From contig NZ_CP144374.1 in NCBI RefSeq assembly GCF_040451425.1, positions 1,342,501-1,406,500 of the forward strand: a DNA stretch of 64,000 bases. Direction: 5' to 3'. This stretch comes from Thermodesulfovibrio sp. 3462-1 (GTDB taxonomy: Bacteria; Nitrospirota; Thermodesulfovibrionia; Thermodesulfovibrionales; Thermodesulfovibrionaceae). A model generated the notes under the pieces. That model was not told the origin of the DNA and did no database searches. It was given only the letters and a program-made list of their open reading frames with translations. This document shows, in pieces, positions 8,661 to 16,526 of the stretch; within the stretch, counting starts at the first letter, position 1; each line of letters begins with the position of its first letter. Both the position numbers and the translations under genes were made by a program.

Positions 8661-9659
8661 ATGCAATTCGTTGACTATGTAAAAATTTATGTGAAAGCCG
8701 GTGATGGTGGAAGAGGTTGTATTAGCTTCCGAAGAGAAAAGTATGTTCCCAAAGGAGGACCAGATGGTGGAGATGGTGGTAAAGGAGGAGATGTAATAAT
8801 TCAGGCTTCTGGTGAACTCCATACACTTCTTGATCATAAGTATAAAAAAACATACAAGGCACAAAGGGGACAACATGGTAAAGGAAGTAATATGAAAGGC
8901 AGAGACGGAGAAGATCTGATTATAAAAGTGCCTGTTGGAACAGTTGTTAAAGATGCTCTAACAGAGCAGATAATTGCTGACCTGAATGAAGAAGGCAAAT
9001 ATACAGTAGTGGCAAAAGGCGGCAAAGGAGGATTTGGCAATGCCCATTTTGCAACTCCCACAAATCAAGCTCCGAGATATGCTCAGTTAGGTGAAAAGGG
9101 GGAGGAAAGATGGATAATTCTTGAGCTCAAACTTCTGGCAGATGTGGGACTCATTGGACTTCCAAATGCTGGAAAATCAACCTTAATTTCAGTAATAAGC
9201 TCTGCTCGTCCAAAAATTGCTGATTATCCTTTTACTACCCTTGCTCCTGTGCTTGGAGTTGTAAAGTATGGGGATTATCAAAGCTTTGTTGTTGCTGATA
9301 TCCCAGGCCTGATAGAAGGTGCTCACAAAGGTGCAGGACTGGGGCATCAATTCTTAAGACATGTTGAAAGAACTTCTTTACTTCTTCATCTTGTTGATGT
9401 ATCAGATTTTTTAGATTCTGATCCAGTACAAGATTTTGAAAAAATTCAGAAAGAACTTGAACTATATAACCCTGCCCTAACAGAAAAGCCCTTTGCAGTG
9501 GTTGGGACAAAAATTGATATTTCATATAAAAGACAAAGACTGAACAGGCTTAAAGAATACTGCGAAAAAAGAGGTATTGATTTTTTCACGATAAGTGCAG
9601 TAAAAAAAGAAGGTATTGATGAACTTCTTAAATATCTTTCAGAAAGGTTGAAAAAGTGA
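8661..9659 (+). CDS. obgE: Obg family GTPase (CgtA)
   Basis: A 332-residue GTPase that binds the 50S subunit and acts in its maturation and in stress control. The glycine-rich Obg fold (MQFVDYVKIYVKAGDGGRG, GGPDGGDGGKGGD) comes first. The G domain follows, with P-loop GLPNAGKST, a switch region ending DIPGLIEGAHKG, and GTKID in place of the usual NKxD. Start 8661 is chosen because the family begins M(K/Q)FVD. An upstream GTG at 8634 would add nine residues encoded by a stem-loop. No strong ribosome-binding site is seen. It overlaps proB by four bases (GTGA). Confidence 0.95.
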   Translation: MQFVDYVKIYVKAGDGGRGCISFRREKYVPKGGPDGGDGGKGGDVIIQASGELHTLLDHKYKKTYKAQRGQHGKGSNMKGRDGEDLIIKVPVGTVVKDALTEQIIADLNEEGKYTVVAKGGKGGFGNAHFATPTNQAPRYAQLGEKGEERWIILELKLLADVGLIGLPNAGKSTLISVISSARPKIADYPFTTLAPVLGVVKYGDYQSFVVADIPGLIEGAHKGAGLGHQFLRHVERTSLLLHLVDVSDFLDSDPVQDFEKIQKELELYNPALTEKPFAVVGTKIDISYKRQRLNRLKEYCEKRGIDFFTISAVKKEGIDELLKYLSERLKK

Positions 9660-10753
9660 GAATTGTTGTAAAAGTAGGAAGTAATCTTTTAACAGACAAA
9701 GCAGGAAGGATAAATCAGAAAAGAATTTCTTCGCTTACTCGAGAGATTTCGGAACTTCATAACAAGGCAATAGAAATTGTAATGGTTTCCTCAGGTGCAA
9801 TTGCTTCAGGCTTGAAAAAACTCGGACTTAAAAGCAAACCCAAAGAAATAAGAAAAAAACAGGCAACTGCAGCAGTCGGACAACCACTTTTGATGTGGAT
9901 GTATGAAAAGTATTTCCTAAAATTTAAAAAACACATAGCTCAGATTCTTCTTACAAGAGATGACCTGAGCGATAGAGTTCGTTATGTAAATGCAAAGAAT
10001 ACGATTCTCACACTTCTTGAGATGGGTATAATTCCAATAATTAACGAAAATGACACAGTAGCAACTGATGAGATAAAATTTGGCGATAACGATCAGCTTG
10101 CAGCTCTTGTTTCAGGGCTTGTTGAAGCAAATCATTTAATAATTCTTTCAGATGTTGCAGGTCTTTACACTTCAGATCCTAAAAAAGACCCTAATGCCAG
10201 ATTAATAAAGCATGTAAAAGAGTTTTCAAAAGAACTTACTGAAATAGCAAAACCAACAAGCACGGGATATGGAACTGGAGGAATGTATTCAAAGGTTATT
10301 GCTGCAAAAAAGGCAACTTCCTTTGGAATCCCTGTTCATATTGTAGGTGGCAGAAAATATGGAAATATTAAAGCAGTGATTGAAGGAAAGCAGGTGGGAA
10401 CATTCTTTGAGCCTGTGAAGGAAAAGGTTACCTCAAGAAAAGGATGGATTGCCTATGCAACAAGGTCTAAAGGAAATCTTTACATTGATGAAGGCGCTGT
10501 AAAAGCTTTGCTTAAAAATGGCAAAAGTCTTCTCCCATCAGGAATCAAAAAAGTGGAAGGAGATTTTGATGTAGGAGATGCAGTTTACTGCATTGATGAA
10601 AAAGGTGAAAAAATTGCCAAAGGACTGGTTAATTATTCATCATGTGAGATAAAGCTTATAAAAGGGAAAAAATCCTCGGAAATTGACAAAATTCTCGGCT
10701 ATAAATACTCTGATGAAGTAATTCACAGGGACAATCTTGTTATACTTGTGTAA
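9656..10753 (+). CDS. proB: Glutamate 5-kinase with PUA domain
   Basis: Phosphorylates glutamate in the first step of proline synthesis. The 365-residue protein has the amino-acid kinase fold (IVVKVGSNLL, VSSGAIASG, IPIINENDTV, FGDNDQLAALVS) followed by a C-terminal PUA domain from about residue 270. The GTG start overlaps the obgE stop. No proA follows; the next gene is convergent and overlaps the proB end by 14 bases. A proB directly after obgE is a common arrangement. Confidence 0.95.
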   Translation: MRIVVKVGSNLLTDKAGRINQKRISSLTREISELHNKAIEIVMVSSGAIASGLKKLGLKSKPKEIRKKQATAAVGQPLLMWMYEKYFLKFKKHIAQILLTRDDLSDRVRYVNAKNTILTLLEMGIIPIINENDTVATDEIKFGDNDQLAALVSGLVEANHLIILSDVAGLYTSDPKKDPNARLIKHVKEFSKELTEIAKPTSTGYGTGGMYSKVIAAKKATSFGIPVHIVGGRKYGNIKAVIEGKQVGTFFEPVKEKVTSRKGWIAYATRSKGNLYIDEGAVKALLKNGKSLLPSGIKKVEGDFDVGDAVYCIDEKGEKIAKGLVNYSSCEIKLIKGKKSSEIDKILGYKYSDEVIHRDNLVILV

Positions 10754-11816
10754 TTTTTGCCAGCCTTCTTAATGCGGAAAGCTTTTCTGTTCTTTCGACT
10801 TTTGCTTCTTCAATTGCTTTTTTTAAAATCTCAATCGTTCTGTCATAAAGGGTTCTGTCCACAGGATAAGGAGTTCTGTCCTTTCCTCCATGAGCAAAAC
10901 TGAAACGGGCTGGATCTTTAAAGCTCAAAGGAGTTCCATACAAAAGCTCACAGGTAAGTGCGAGAGCTCTTAAAGTTTTTGCTCCTACTCCCTTTGTCTC
11001 AAGAAGAGATTCAAAATCCTTAGGTTGCTTTTCATAGGTTTTAAGCAAAATTTTATATAAATTTTCTGCTTTTACATCATGAATTGTTACAGAATGTCTT
11101 TGAGGAAGTTTGAGTTCATTGATTTTTTTAATTTCTTTTATTATTTTTTCAGGATTTTCCTGCGAAAGTATCACTGAAGCCTGTCTAAGCTCTGAAGACT
11201 CTTTTGCTGTAAAATTCAATGTTTTTGTTTTTACATTGCAGCAAACTGCCTGATGAGGCTCTTCAACAAAACTCTTAAGAGTAAAACTCAACCAGTGATA
11301 TCTTCTTGCTGTCTGGAGGGTTTCATTCATTCCCTGTTGAATAACACACCAATGCCCTTGTTGGGTAAAAATGATTACATGATGATATAAACTAAATCCA
11401 TCCTGAACTGCCACATTGTCAACTTTTGCTGAAACTCTACTTGCATAGATGAGAGGCTCTGGTGCAAAACCTGACGAGTTAGCATAGTTTATTATTTCCT
11501 GTGGAGTCTGTAAAGCTTTCTTTGCCTTGCCTCCTGCAATGAACAATCCAAATTCATGCTCAACTCCTCTTAATGCTTCTTTCAGTGCTCCAGTAACAGT
11601 AGTGGTAACGCCACTACTGTGCCAGTCAAAGCCAAGAACGCAGCCAAGACATTGAAACCAGTAAGGATCAGAAAGCCTTCGTAGGAGTTCTTCCCTGCCA
11701 AGCTCTATTATCATTAACTCAACTATTGCTCTTGAAAGAGCAACCATTCTTTTAAATAGCCACTGAGGAGCTCTACCACTATGAAGAGGCATATTTGCTA
11801 TTCCTGTTTTTTGCAT
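10740..11816 (-). CDS. DUF763 domain protein
   Basis: A 358-residue protein that begins MQKTGIANMPLHSGRAPQWL, the hallmark of the DUF763 family found mainly in archaea and thermophiles. A helix-hairpin-helix-like piece (LLETKGVGAKTLRALAL, about residue 270) suggests nucleic-acid contact, but the family function is not established. There is no ribosome-binding site. Instead TATAAT (minus strand, 11822-11827) lies five bases before the ATG, so the transcript is probably leaderless. The 3' end overlaps proB convergently. Confidence 0.85.
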   Translation of the reverse strand: MQKTGIANMPLHSGRAPQWLFKRMVALSRAIVELMIIELGREELLRRLSDPYWFQCLGCVLGFDWHSSGVTTTVTGALKEALRGVEHEFGLFIAGGKAKKALQTPQEIINYANSSGFAPEPLIYASRVSAKVDNVAVQDGFSLYHHVIIFTQQGHWCVIQQGMNETLQTARRYHWLSFTLKSFVEEPHQAVCCNVKTKTLNFTAKESSELRQASVILSQENPEKIIKEIKKINELKLPQRHSVTIHDVKAENLYKILLKTYEKQPKDFESLLETKGVGAKTLRALALTCELLYGTPLSFKDPARFSFAHGGKDRTPYPVDRTLYDRTIEILKKAIEEAKVERTEKLSALRRLAKITQV

Positions 11817-11866
11817 AATTTATTATAAAATATAAAACAACTAAAAACTTAAAATTAGAGGCTAAA

Positions 11867-12058
11867 GTGCGAAAAAGAGTTCTGAAAAAAGCTAAATGTA
11901 AATATTGCAAGAGTCAGATTTTGATATTCTTTTATTGAAGTAGAATCGTGCTCTGCTGTAGTGAGTGCGGAGCAGAATTTAAAGTGTCTGAATATCTTGA
12001 TGAAATTGATGAAGAAACATGGGATATTATCTCAAGACGCTCCTGTGATAGATCATAA
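11867..12058 (+). CDS. Small dual-CxxC selenoprotein read through an in-frame UGA
   Basis: A 63-residue protein from GTG 11867 (AGAGG at 11857-11861) to TAA 12056-12058, with TGA at 11936-11938 as codon 24. Before the TGA stands C11-K-Y-C14; after it stands C31-S-E-C34-GAEF, then EYLDEIDEETWDIISRR and CDRS. The continuity of protein-like sequence and the paired zinc-ribbon-like CxxC motifs across one TGA argue for selenocysteine at residue 24. A stem-loop suited to be a SECIS follows. I recall a small family named for dual CxxC motifs and optional selenocysteine, but cannot verify it here. The function is unknown; a redox or zinc role is inferred. A pseudogene with one nonsense mutation is the alternative. 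Confidence 0.75.
11936..11974 (+). promoter_or_regulatory. SECIS-like element downstream of UGA
   Basis: The UGA (11936-11938) is followed after ten bases by the stem TGCTCTGC (11949-11956) / GCGGAGCA (11967-11974). This is eight pairs with one G-U, closing a 10-base loop TGTAGTGAGT. Bacterial SECIS elements lie at this distance and carry a guanine in the first two loop positions, as here (second base). Confidence 0.7.
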
Positions 12059-12128
12059 TTGGCAGTGATTTGCGAATTTTGATAAAATTAAGATTGAAAT
12101 GGCACTTTGAAAACTTCTTGAAAGTTGA

Positions 12129-12395
12129 TTAACCAAGATATTGTTTTGCTGCCTGAATTTTTTTTAATTCTTCAACTAAAAATTGCTTCTTTTCTTCAGA
12201 AAGTTCTTTCAAATAGGCTAAAACTCTACCCACTGCCTGCAATTCTTCAGAAGACAGACCTGCCATGTCCTCTGCATTGATCTCCTGAATAATTGAAAGA
12301 GCTTCTTCATAACGATTTTCCTTGAGGGCGATTTGAGCCTTAATCAGCAGACTTCTTATTTTAGACGGCTCCAGCAGTTGCTCTTCCGGGTTCAT
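12129..12395 (-). CDS. Small helical protein of the flagellar filament operon
   Basis: An 88-residue, acidic, all-helical protein with two likely antiparallel helices (SLLIKAQIALKENRYEEAL and a C-terminal EEKKQFLVEELKKIQAAKQ). It starts 35 bases inside the 3' end of fliS, so it belongs to that operon. Its position after fliS and its size resemble FliT/FlgN-type chaperones, but no family motif is clear. No terminator is obvious after it. Confidence 0.65.
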   Translation of the reverse strand: MNPEEQLLEPSKIRSLLIKAQIALKENRYEEALSIIQEINAEDMAGLSSEELQAVGRVLAYLKELSEEKKQFLVEELKKIQAAKQYLG

Positions 12396-12786
12396 ACTGT
12401 CCTTCCTTTGCCTGTTTTTTTACATCCTCCCATGCTGCCTTAAGATTATTTAAAATTTCTATGCATTTGGAAATTGTTTCAACATCATTAAAAAGATTGG
12501 CTCTTACAAGCTGTTCTACAATGGTTGTGTAAATTATGCTTAGATTTTCTGCAATCTGTCCACCACGCTGTCTGTCAAGAATGTCATTGAGATAATACAT
12601 TATATCTGTTGCTCTGCTTAGTTCAATAGCCTTTTTCTTTACAATTTCAGGATCATCAACCCCTTTAATTATTAACTCCCTTGCAATATTAAGGGAAACA
12701 ATTGCTCTATCATAAAGCATTGTTATAAGTTCAAGAGCATCTGCTCCCATTACCTTGCTTTGCAAATAGGCATCTACATAATTCAT
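12361..12786 (-). CDS. fliS: Flagellin export chaperone FliS
   Basis: A 141-residue protein that opens NYVDAYLQSKVMGADALELI and continues TMLYDRAIVSLNIAREL, the FliS pattern. FliS binds the disordered C-terminus of flagellin and holds it soluble for export. The start overlaps the fliD stop (ATGA). A C-terminal tail beyond the normal four-helix core (about residues 125-141) overlaps the next gene. Confidence 0.93.
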   Translation of the reverse strand: MNYVDAYLQSKVMGADALELITMLYDRAIVSLNIARELIIKGVDDPEIVKKKAIELSRATDIMYYLNDILDRQRGGQIAENLSIIYTTIVEQLVRANLFNDVETISKCIEILNNLKAAWEDVKKQAKEGQYEPGRATAGAV

Positions 12787-14111
12787 TTTTTACCTCCCTT
12801 TGTCATTTCTGAAAGTGTTGTCATAAAGTCTTGAAGTCTGTTACTTATTTGATTCATCTGTGATATAAATGATTCAAGACGGGCATACTCTTGCCTCAGT
12901 CTTTCTTCATATTTTGCAAGATACTCCTGCATGCTGGAGATTTTATCATCAATTGAATTAATCTGGGATTCTTCCATGCCTTCATATGTTTTTATTGAAG
13001 AAGTCCATCCAGTCAGTGCAGTGCTAAAAGAGTTTTTGATTGTAGTTATTATATTTTTTAATTTATCAGGATTTGATGATTGCAAAGACTGTAATGCATC
13101 GGTGTTTATTGAAATTGTTCCATCTTTGTCAGAATAATTAATTAAACCAGCACTTATAAGTGGATTGAGAAGATTTACAAAACCTGTTTTAATTGTTGTA
13201 ACTGCGGCTTCACCCTGAAACTGAGCACCTTTGGCAGTCATTGAGTTTACAAGAGATATTACTGAATTATAATAATTTGCAAAGCTATTAAGAGTGGCTG
13301 TTATCTGAGAGTAATCTTCGCTCACTGTTAATGTGGCTGAACCTGTCTTGTTTACTGTAATATTAAGTCCTGTAAGCAACCCTGAAAATGTATTTGTTGG
13401 GCTTGTTACAGGAGTTGTTGAATTTCCTATTGTTATTGATGCATTCTGAGCATTCTGAATTGGACTGTCCAGGCTACCAAGCTCTACAGGCATTCCTGTT
13501 GCTTCAATAACATAAGAAGAAGTGGCTGTATTTGTTTCCTTTTTTGAGTTTGCAGGGTTTGCTTCAGTGAGCAATAGCCTGTAGTCTGAGCCTGTATAGT
13601 AAACTGAGGCTTTGATGTTGTTTTGAGCTGAATTTATACTATTTACAAGGTCCTGAAGCGTTTGCCCTGCTGAGTAATTTATATTGTAAGTAAGATAATT
13701 TAAGTCATCCGTCCAGTACTTAAGTGTAAGAGTTCCTGAAGATGAAAATGTCCCTGTTAATGAAGACAGTCCTTGTGTGCTTGCACGCATTTCTGTTTGA
13801 GCAAGCTTGTTAACTGTTATATTCATTGTCAGATTTGGAGTATCCGATGTTGCAGTTGCCTCTAAAACCGTTGTATCTGAAGAAGTTGCTTTTTTTGTAT
13901 TAAAAATACTGCTTATGTTGAGATTGCTGAAAAAATTCTGAATGTCATTCAATGCACCATAAAGATTTGTAAGACTTGAAACCTTTGCCTGAAGCAGAGC
14001 TTTCTTCTGAATAAGGGCAGTAAGAGGCTGTTGCTTTATCTGCATTAATTTATCAATTATTGCTCCTGTATCAAGTGTTCCTGTAATACCTGAAAAATAT
14101 AAATCTGCCAC
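12783..14111 (-). CDS. fliD: Flagellar filament capping protein FliD
   Basis: A 442-residue protein. The N-terminal FliD_N domain begins with GITGTLDTGAIIDKLMQIKQ and contains the coiled segment QPLTALIQKKALLQAKVSSL. The C-terminal FliD_C ends with the coiled stretch SQMNQISNRLQDFMTTLSEM. FliD caps the filament and catalyses flagellin folding at the tip. Its ATG is one base after the flaG stop and its end is linked to fliS. The middle is Ser/Thr-rich and variable, as usual. Confidence 0.93.
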   Translation of the reverse strand: MADLYFSGITGTLDTGAIIDKLMQIKQQPLTALIQKKALLQAKVSSLTNLYGALNDIQNFFSNLNISSIFNTKKATSSDTTVLEATATSDTPNLTMNITVNKLAQTEMRASTQGLSSLTGTFSSSGTLTLKYWTDDLNYLTYNINYSAGQTLQDLVNSINSAQNNIKASVYYTGSDYRLLLTEANPANSKKETNTATSSYVIEATGMPVELGSLDSPIQNAQNASITIGNSTTPVTSPTNTFSGLLTGLNITVNKTGSATLTVSEDYSQITATLNSFANYYNSVISLVNSMTAKGAQFQGEAAVTTIKTGFVNLLNPLISAGLINYSDKDGTISINTDALQSLQSSNPDKLKNIITTIKNSFSTALTGWTSSIKTYEGMEESQINSIDDKISSMQEYLAKYEERLRQEYARLESFISQMNQISNRLQDFMTTLSEMTKGGKK

Positions 14112-14501
14112 TTAAACCTCCCTCGAGTAAAATACTCCTTTAAGTTCTTCCATTCTTCTTAAAATCTCAACAATCCATTCTGGTGGAATCTGTCGTATTA
14201 CTTCCTCTGTTGTCATATCAATAATCTTTGAGATAGGCATCTGAAGCTCCTGATCTATATCTATCTGAAGATATTTCTCAAGCATGCTGAATTTGTGTCT
14301 TAGCTCTTCCATCATTTTGTTAAGCTCTTGCTGAGACACTGTTATTTTTTGATTTTTATTTGTTCCACTTAAATTATCATCGTTTTCAGTTTTAATTATG
14401 TCTTTCTGATTTGCATAAATAATTGTTTGAGTATTGTCTGCTTCCGTGTGTCTGTATGGATTTATGATTATTGTTTCCCTTTCTATCCCATCCACCTTCA
14501 T
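14112..14501 (-). CDS. flaG: FlaG family flagellar protein
   Basis: A 129-residue protein. The C-terminal half has the FlaG pattern: LEKYLQIDIDQELQMPISKI, then IDMTTEEVIRQIPPEWIVEI. The N-terminal half is polar and probably disordered. FlaG affects filament length in several bacteria, but its mechanism is not settled. It lies 56 bases after fliC, beyond a terminator, so it is expressed by read-through or from its own promoter. It is directly joined to fliD. Confidence 0.88.
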   Translation of the reverse strand: MKVDGIERETIIINPYRHTEADNTQTIIYANQKDIIKTENDDNLSGTNKNQKITVSQQELNKMMEELRHKFSMLEKYLQIDIDQELQMPISKIIDMTTEEVIRQIPPEWIVEILRRMEELKGVFYSREV

Positions 14502-14513
14502 ATTTGACTCCCT

Positions 14514-14547
14514 TTAAAAAATTAAACAGGGGAGGGAGTCCTCCCCT
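14514..14547 (-). terminator. Intrinsic terminator after flagellin gene
   Basis: On the minus strand AGGGGAGG/CCTCCCCT (plus 14540-14547 and 14528-14535) forms an 8-bp stem with a 4-base loop, followed by GTTTAATTTTTT. It follows the fliC stop by about 10 bases. It would make abundant flagellin mRNA separate from flaG-fliD-fliS. Confidence 0.85.
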
Positions 14548-14557
14548 ACTCATTTTA

Positions 14558-16090
14558 CTATCTCAGAAGCTGAAGCACAAGCTGTGGAAGTGCATTTGCC
14601 TGTGCAAGCATTGCCATACCTGCCTGCATTCTTATCTGCATTGTTGTAAAGTTGCTCATCTCAGCTGCAAAGTCTGTGTTACGAATGACATTTTCAGCTT
14701 CCTTTGTGTTGTCATAGGATGTCTTCTGACCATCCCATATTGCCTGAAGATTGTTAATTACTGAACCAATCTGGGTACGAACTCTGTCAACCTTTTTAAT
14801 TGCAGTATTTGCAATATCAATAGCAAGTTCTGCTCCAGCATTTGTTGTTACATTAATGCTATTTAGGTTATAAAAGCTTCCATTTCCTGTAGCTGCAACA
14901 CCAAGACCTGCATTAGAACTGCTTATTCCAGTGAAATCATAATTATATGAATCTGTTCCAGCAATTGACAGATTTCCAACTTTTACAGCAGAGCCTGTAG
15001 CAGTAGTTGCTGATGATACTGATCCTGAAGCACCCTCAAGAAGTGTAGCAAGGTTAACAGAAAGACCACTAGTAGAAGTTACCTCTACTCCTATTGTTTC
15101 TCCAGTTGTTGTAAGGACAAGCCTACTTCCAGAAGTTGAAGCAGTTATATTTAAGCCTTTAGCTGAAGCTTGAGTATTTATCTGGGAGACAAGCTGATCA
15201 AGAGTAAGAGTTTGTCCAGAACTTACTGTAATAGAAATTGCGTTTGCAGAAGCGGTATTAGAGCCTACATAAAAATTTATAGTAGCAGACTGATTTGTTC
15301 CTGCCTGGATATTGCTGAAATCTGTGCTTGCTGTAGAGCTATTTTTTGCTCTTGCAGAGATTCCTAAAGACTGTAAGGTTGCATTATTGTTTATTGCATC
15401 TGCTATTGCCTTTGCATCAACAGCACCAGTATAGCTAAGATATGATGAATCTTTAAGACTTACGCCTGCTACAGTTACTGTATCAGCAGAAGCGTCATAC
15501 TGCCAGTTTGCTGTAATTAATGAAGTATAAGCTGATGTTGCACTTGATGTAACCTGACCATTTCCCTGGACTACATAAGCACCAATGTTTGATGCCTTTA
15601 CATTTGGAATACTTGTTGTAATTGTCTGATCTGCCCTTGCACCATAGTGGATAACCTTACTTGCAAATGTTCCATCAAGAAGTTTAATTCCATTGTATTC
15701 TGTATCAGTTGCGATTTTCTGAATGGCATCAACAAGATTTGTAATATCATTCTGAAGTGCTGCACGGGCATTCGGGTCATTGATGTCATTTGCTGCAGAC
15801 TGCGCTTTTGTGTAAATTGTCTGAAGTTTTTCAAAAATCTGTCCAACATTTGACTCTGCAATCTGAAGTGCACTTATACCTGTCTGAATATTACGATTAC
15901 CCTGGTCCAAAGCTGCTCCAACTGTTGCAAGCTGGTCTGCAATAAACAGACCTGCTGCATCATCTGCTGCACTTAAGATTCTCTGACCTGTTGAAATTCT
16001 TAAAAGAGATTTGTTCATTGCCCTTTCATTTCTTAAAAGGGCAGTGTGTGTTACTGTTGCCTCTGCATTGAAGTTAATTCTTAATGCCAT
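14558..16090 (-). CDS. fliC: Flagellin
   Basis: A 510-residue filament protein. The N-terminal D0/D1 region (RINFNAEATVTHTALLRNER, LRISTGQRILSAADDAAGL) and the C-terminal D0 (NFTTMQIRMQAGMAMLAQAN, ending LPQLVLQLLR) are strongly conserved. The Ser/Thr/Ala-rich centre is the variable surface domain. The SD GGAGG stands within a hairpin that includes the ATG. A sigma-28 promoter and a structured leader lie upstream, and a terminator downstream. Only one flagellin gene is visible in the window. Confidence 0.96.
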   Translation of the reverse strand: MALRINFNAEATVTHTALLRNERAMNKSLLRISTGQRILSAADDAAGLFIADQLATVGAALDQGNRNIQTGISALQIAESNVGQIFEKLQTIYTKAQSAANDINDPNARAALQNDITNLVDAIQKIATDTEYNGIKLLDGTFASKVIHYGARADQTITTSIPNVKASNIGAYVVQGNGQVTSSATSAYTSLITANWQYDASADTVTVAGVSLKDSSYLSYTGAVDAKAIADAINNNATLQSLGISARAKNSSTASTDFSNIQAGTNQSATINFYVGSNTASANAISITVSSGQTLTLDQLVSQINTQASAKGLNITASTSGSRLVLTTTGETIGVEVTSTSGLSVNLATLLEGASGSVSSATTATGSAVKVGNLSIAGTDSYNYDFTGISSSNAGLGVAATGNGSFYNLNSINVTTNAGAELAIDIANTAIKKVDRVRTQIGSVINNLQAIWDGQKTSYDNTKEAENVIRNTDFAAEMSNFTTMQIRMQAGMAMLAQANALPQLVLQLLR

Positions 16091-16166
16091 GGTTTAAACC
16101 TCCATGTTTTTTATTTAGGATGCCTCCTGCATCCAGACAGCATACGGGTGAATTCGCTCCTTCACC
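16088..16166 (-). promoter_or_regulatory. Structured flagellin mRNA leader with three GGA hairpins
   Basis: Three hairpins occur in the transcript. GGTGAA-GGAGCGAA-TTCACC (plus 16147-16166) and GGATGC-AGGAG-GCATCC (16118-16134) both present GGA in the loop. CATGG-AGGTTTAAA-CCATG (16088-16106) covers the ribosome-binding site and start codon with GGA at the stem-loop edge. GGA in hairpin loops, with one site at the SD, is the arrangement used by CsrA in flagellin leaders of other bacteria. CsrA control here is inferred. Confidence 0.55.
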
Positions 16167-16194
16167 TCCTTTCCACCCTGCTGTCTTAATTTTT

Positions 16195-16221
16195 TAATCG
16201 GTGAATTTTTAAAAAAGTTTA
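16195..16221 (-). promoter_or_regulatory. Sigma-28 (FliA) promoter of flagellin
   Basis: On the minus strand TAAACTTT (plus 16214-16221), an 11-base spacer and ACCGATTA (plus 16195-16202) match the FliA consensus TAAAGTTT-N11-GCCGATAA at 13 of 16 positions with exact spacing. Confidence 0.8.
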
Positions 16222-16239
16222 GCTTCACACCCCTTGAGC

Positions 16240-16270
16240 TTGAGAAAATATTTTGCAAATAGGGTATAAT
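16240..16270 (+). promoter_or_regulatory. Candidate promoter of the nfu-amidase unit
   Basis: A perfect TATAAT at 16265-16270 has TTGAGA at 16240-16245, 19 bases upstream. The next gene starts 27 bases beyond the -10 box with a good ribosome-binding site. Confidence 0.5.
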
Positions 16271-16297
16271 TATTAAAAACAACAGAGGAGGTTTTTC

Positions 16298-16522
16298 ATG
16301 ATTGACAGAACAAAGGTTGAGCAAGTTCTTGGCAAAATAAGAGTGGGACTTATGGCAGACGGAGGTAACATTGATCTTGTTGAGATTAAAGATGATGTAA
16401 TTTATGTGAAGTTAAAAGGAGCATGTGGAACATGTCCAATGGCAACACTTACTCTTAAAAACTGGGTTGAAAAGACTCTTAAAAGTGAGATTCCAGAGGT
16501 TAAAGAAGTTGTAGCTGTTTAA
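16298..16522 (+). CDS. NifU C-terminal-domain (Nfu) iron-sulfur carrier
   Basis: A 74-residue stand-alone Nfu domain. It contains RVGLMADGGNIDLVEI and the cluster-binding C43-G-T-C46-PMA motif. Such proteins bind a 4Fe-4S cluster between two monomers and pass it to target enzymes, many of which are expected in this Fe-S-rich organism. AGAGGAGG precedes the ATG. It lies four bases before the amidase gene and probably shares its promoter. Confidence 0.92.
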   Translation: MIDRTKVEQVLGKIRVGLMADGGNIDLVEIKDDVIYVKLKGACGTCPMATLTLKNWVEKTLKSEIPEVKEVVAV

Positions 16523-16526
16523 TGGG

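Noticed and set aside
12059-12128. Further gene after the selenoprotein
   Set aside because: Seventy AT-rich bases without start, ribosome-binding site or conserved wording.
14471-15873. Several open frames antisense to or overlapping flagellin
   Set aside because: They are mirror or shifted reads of the repetitive Ser/Thr/Ala-rich flagellin gene.
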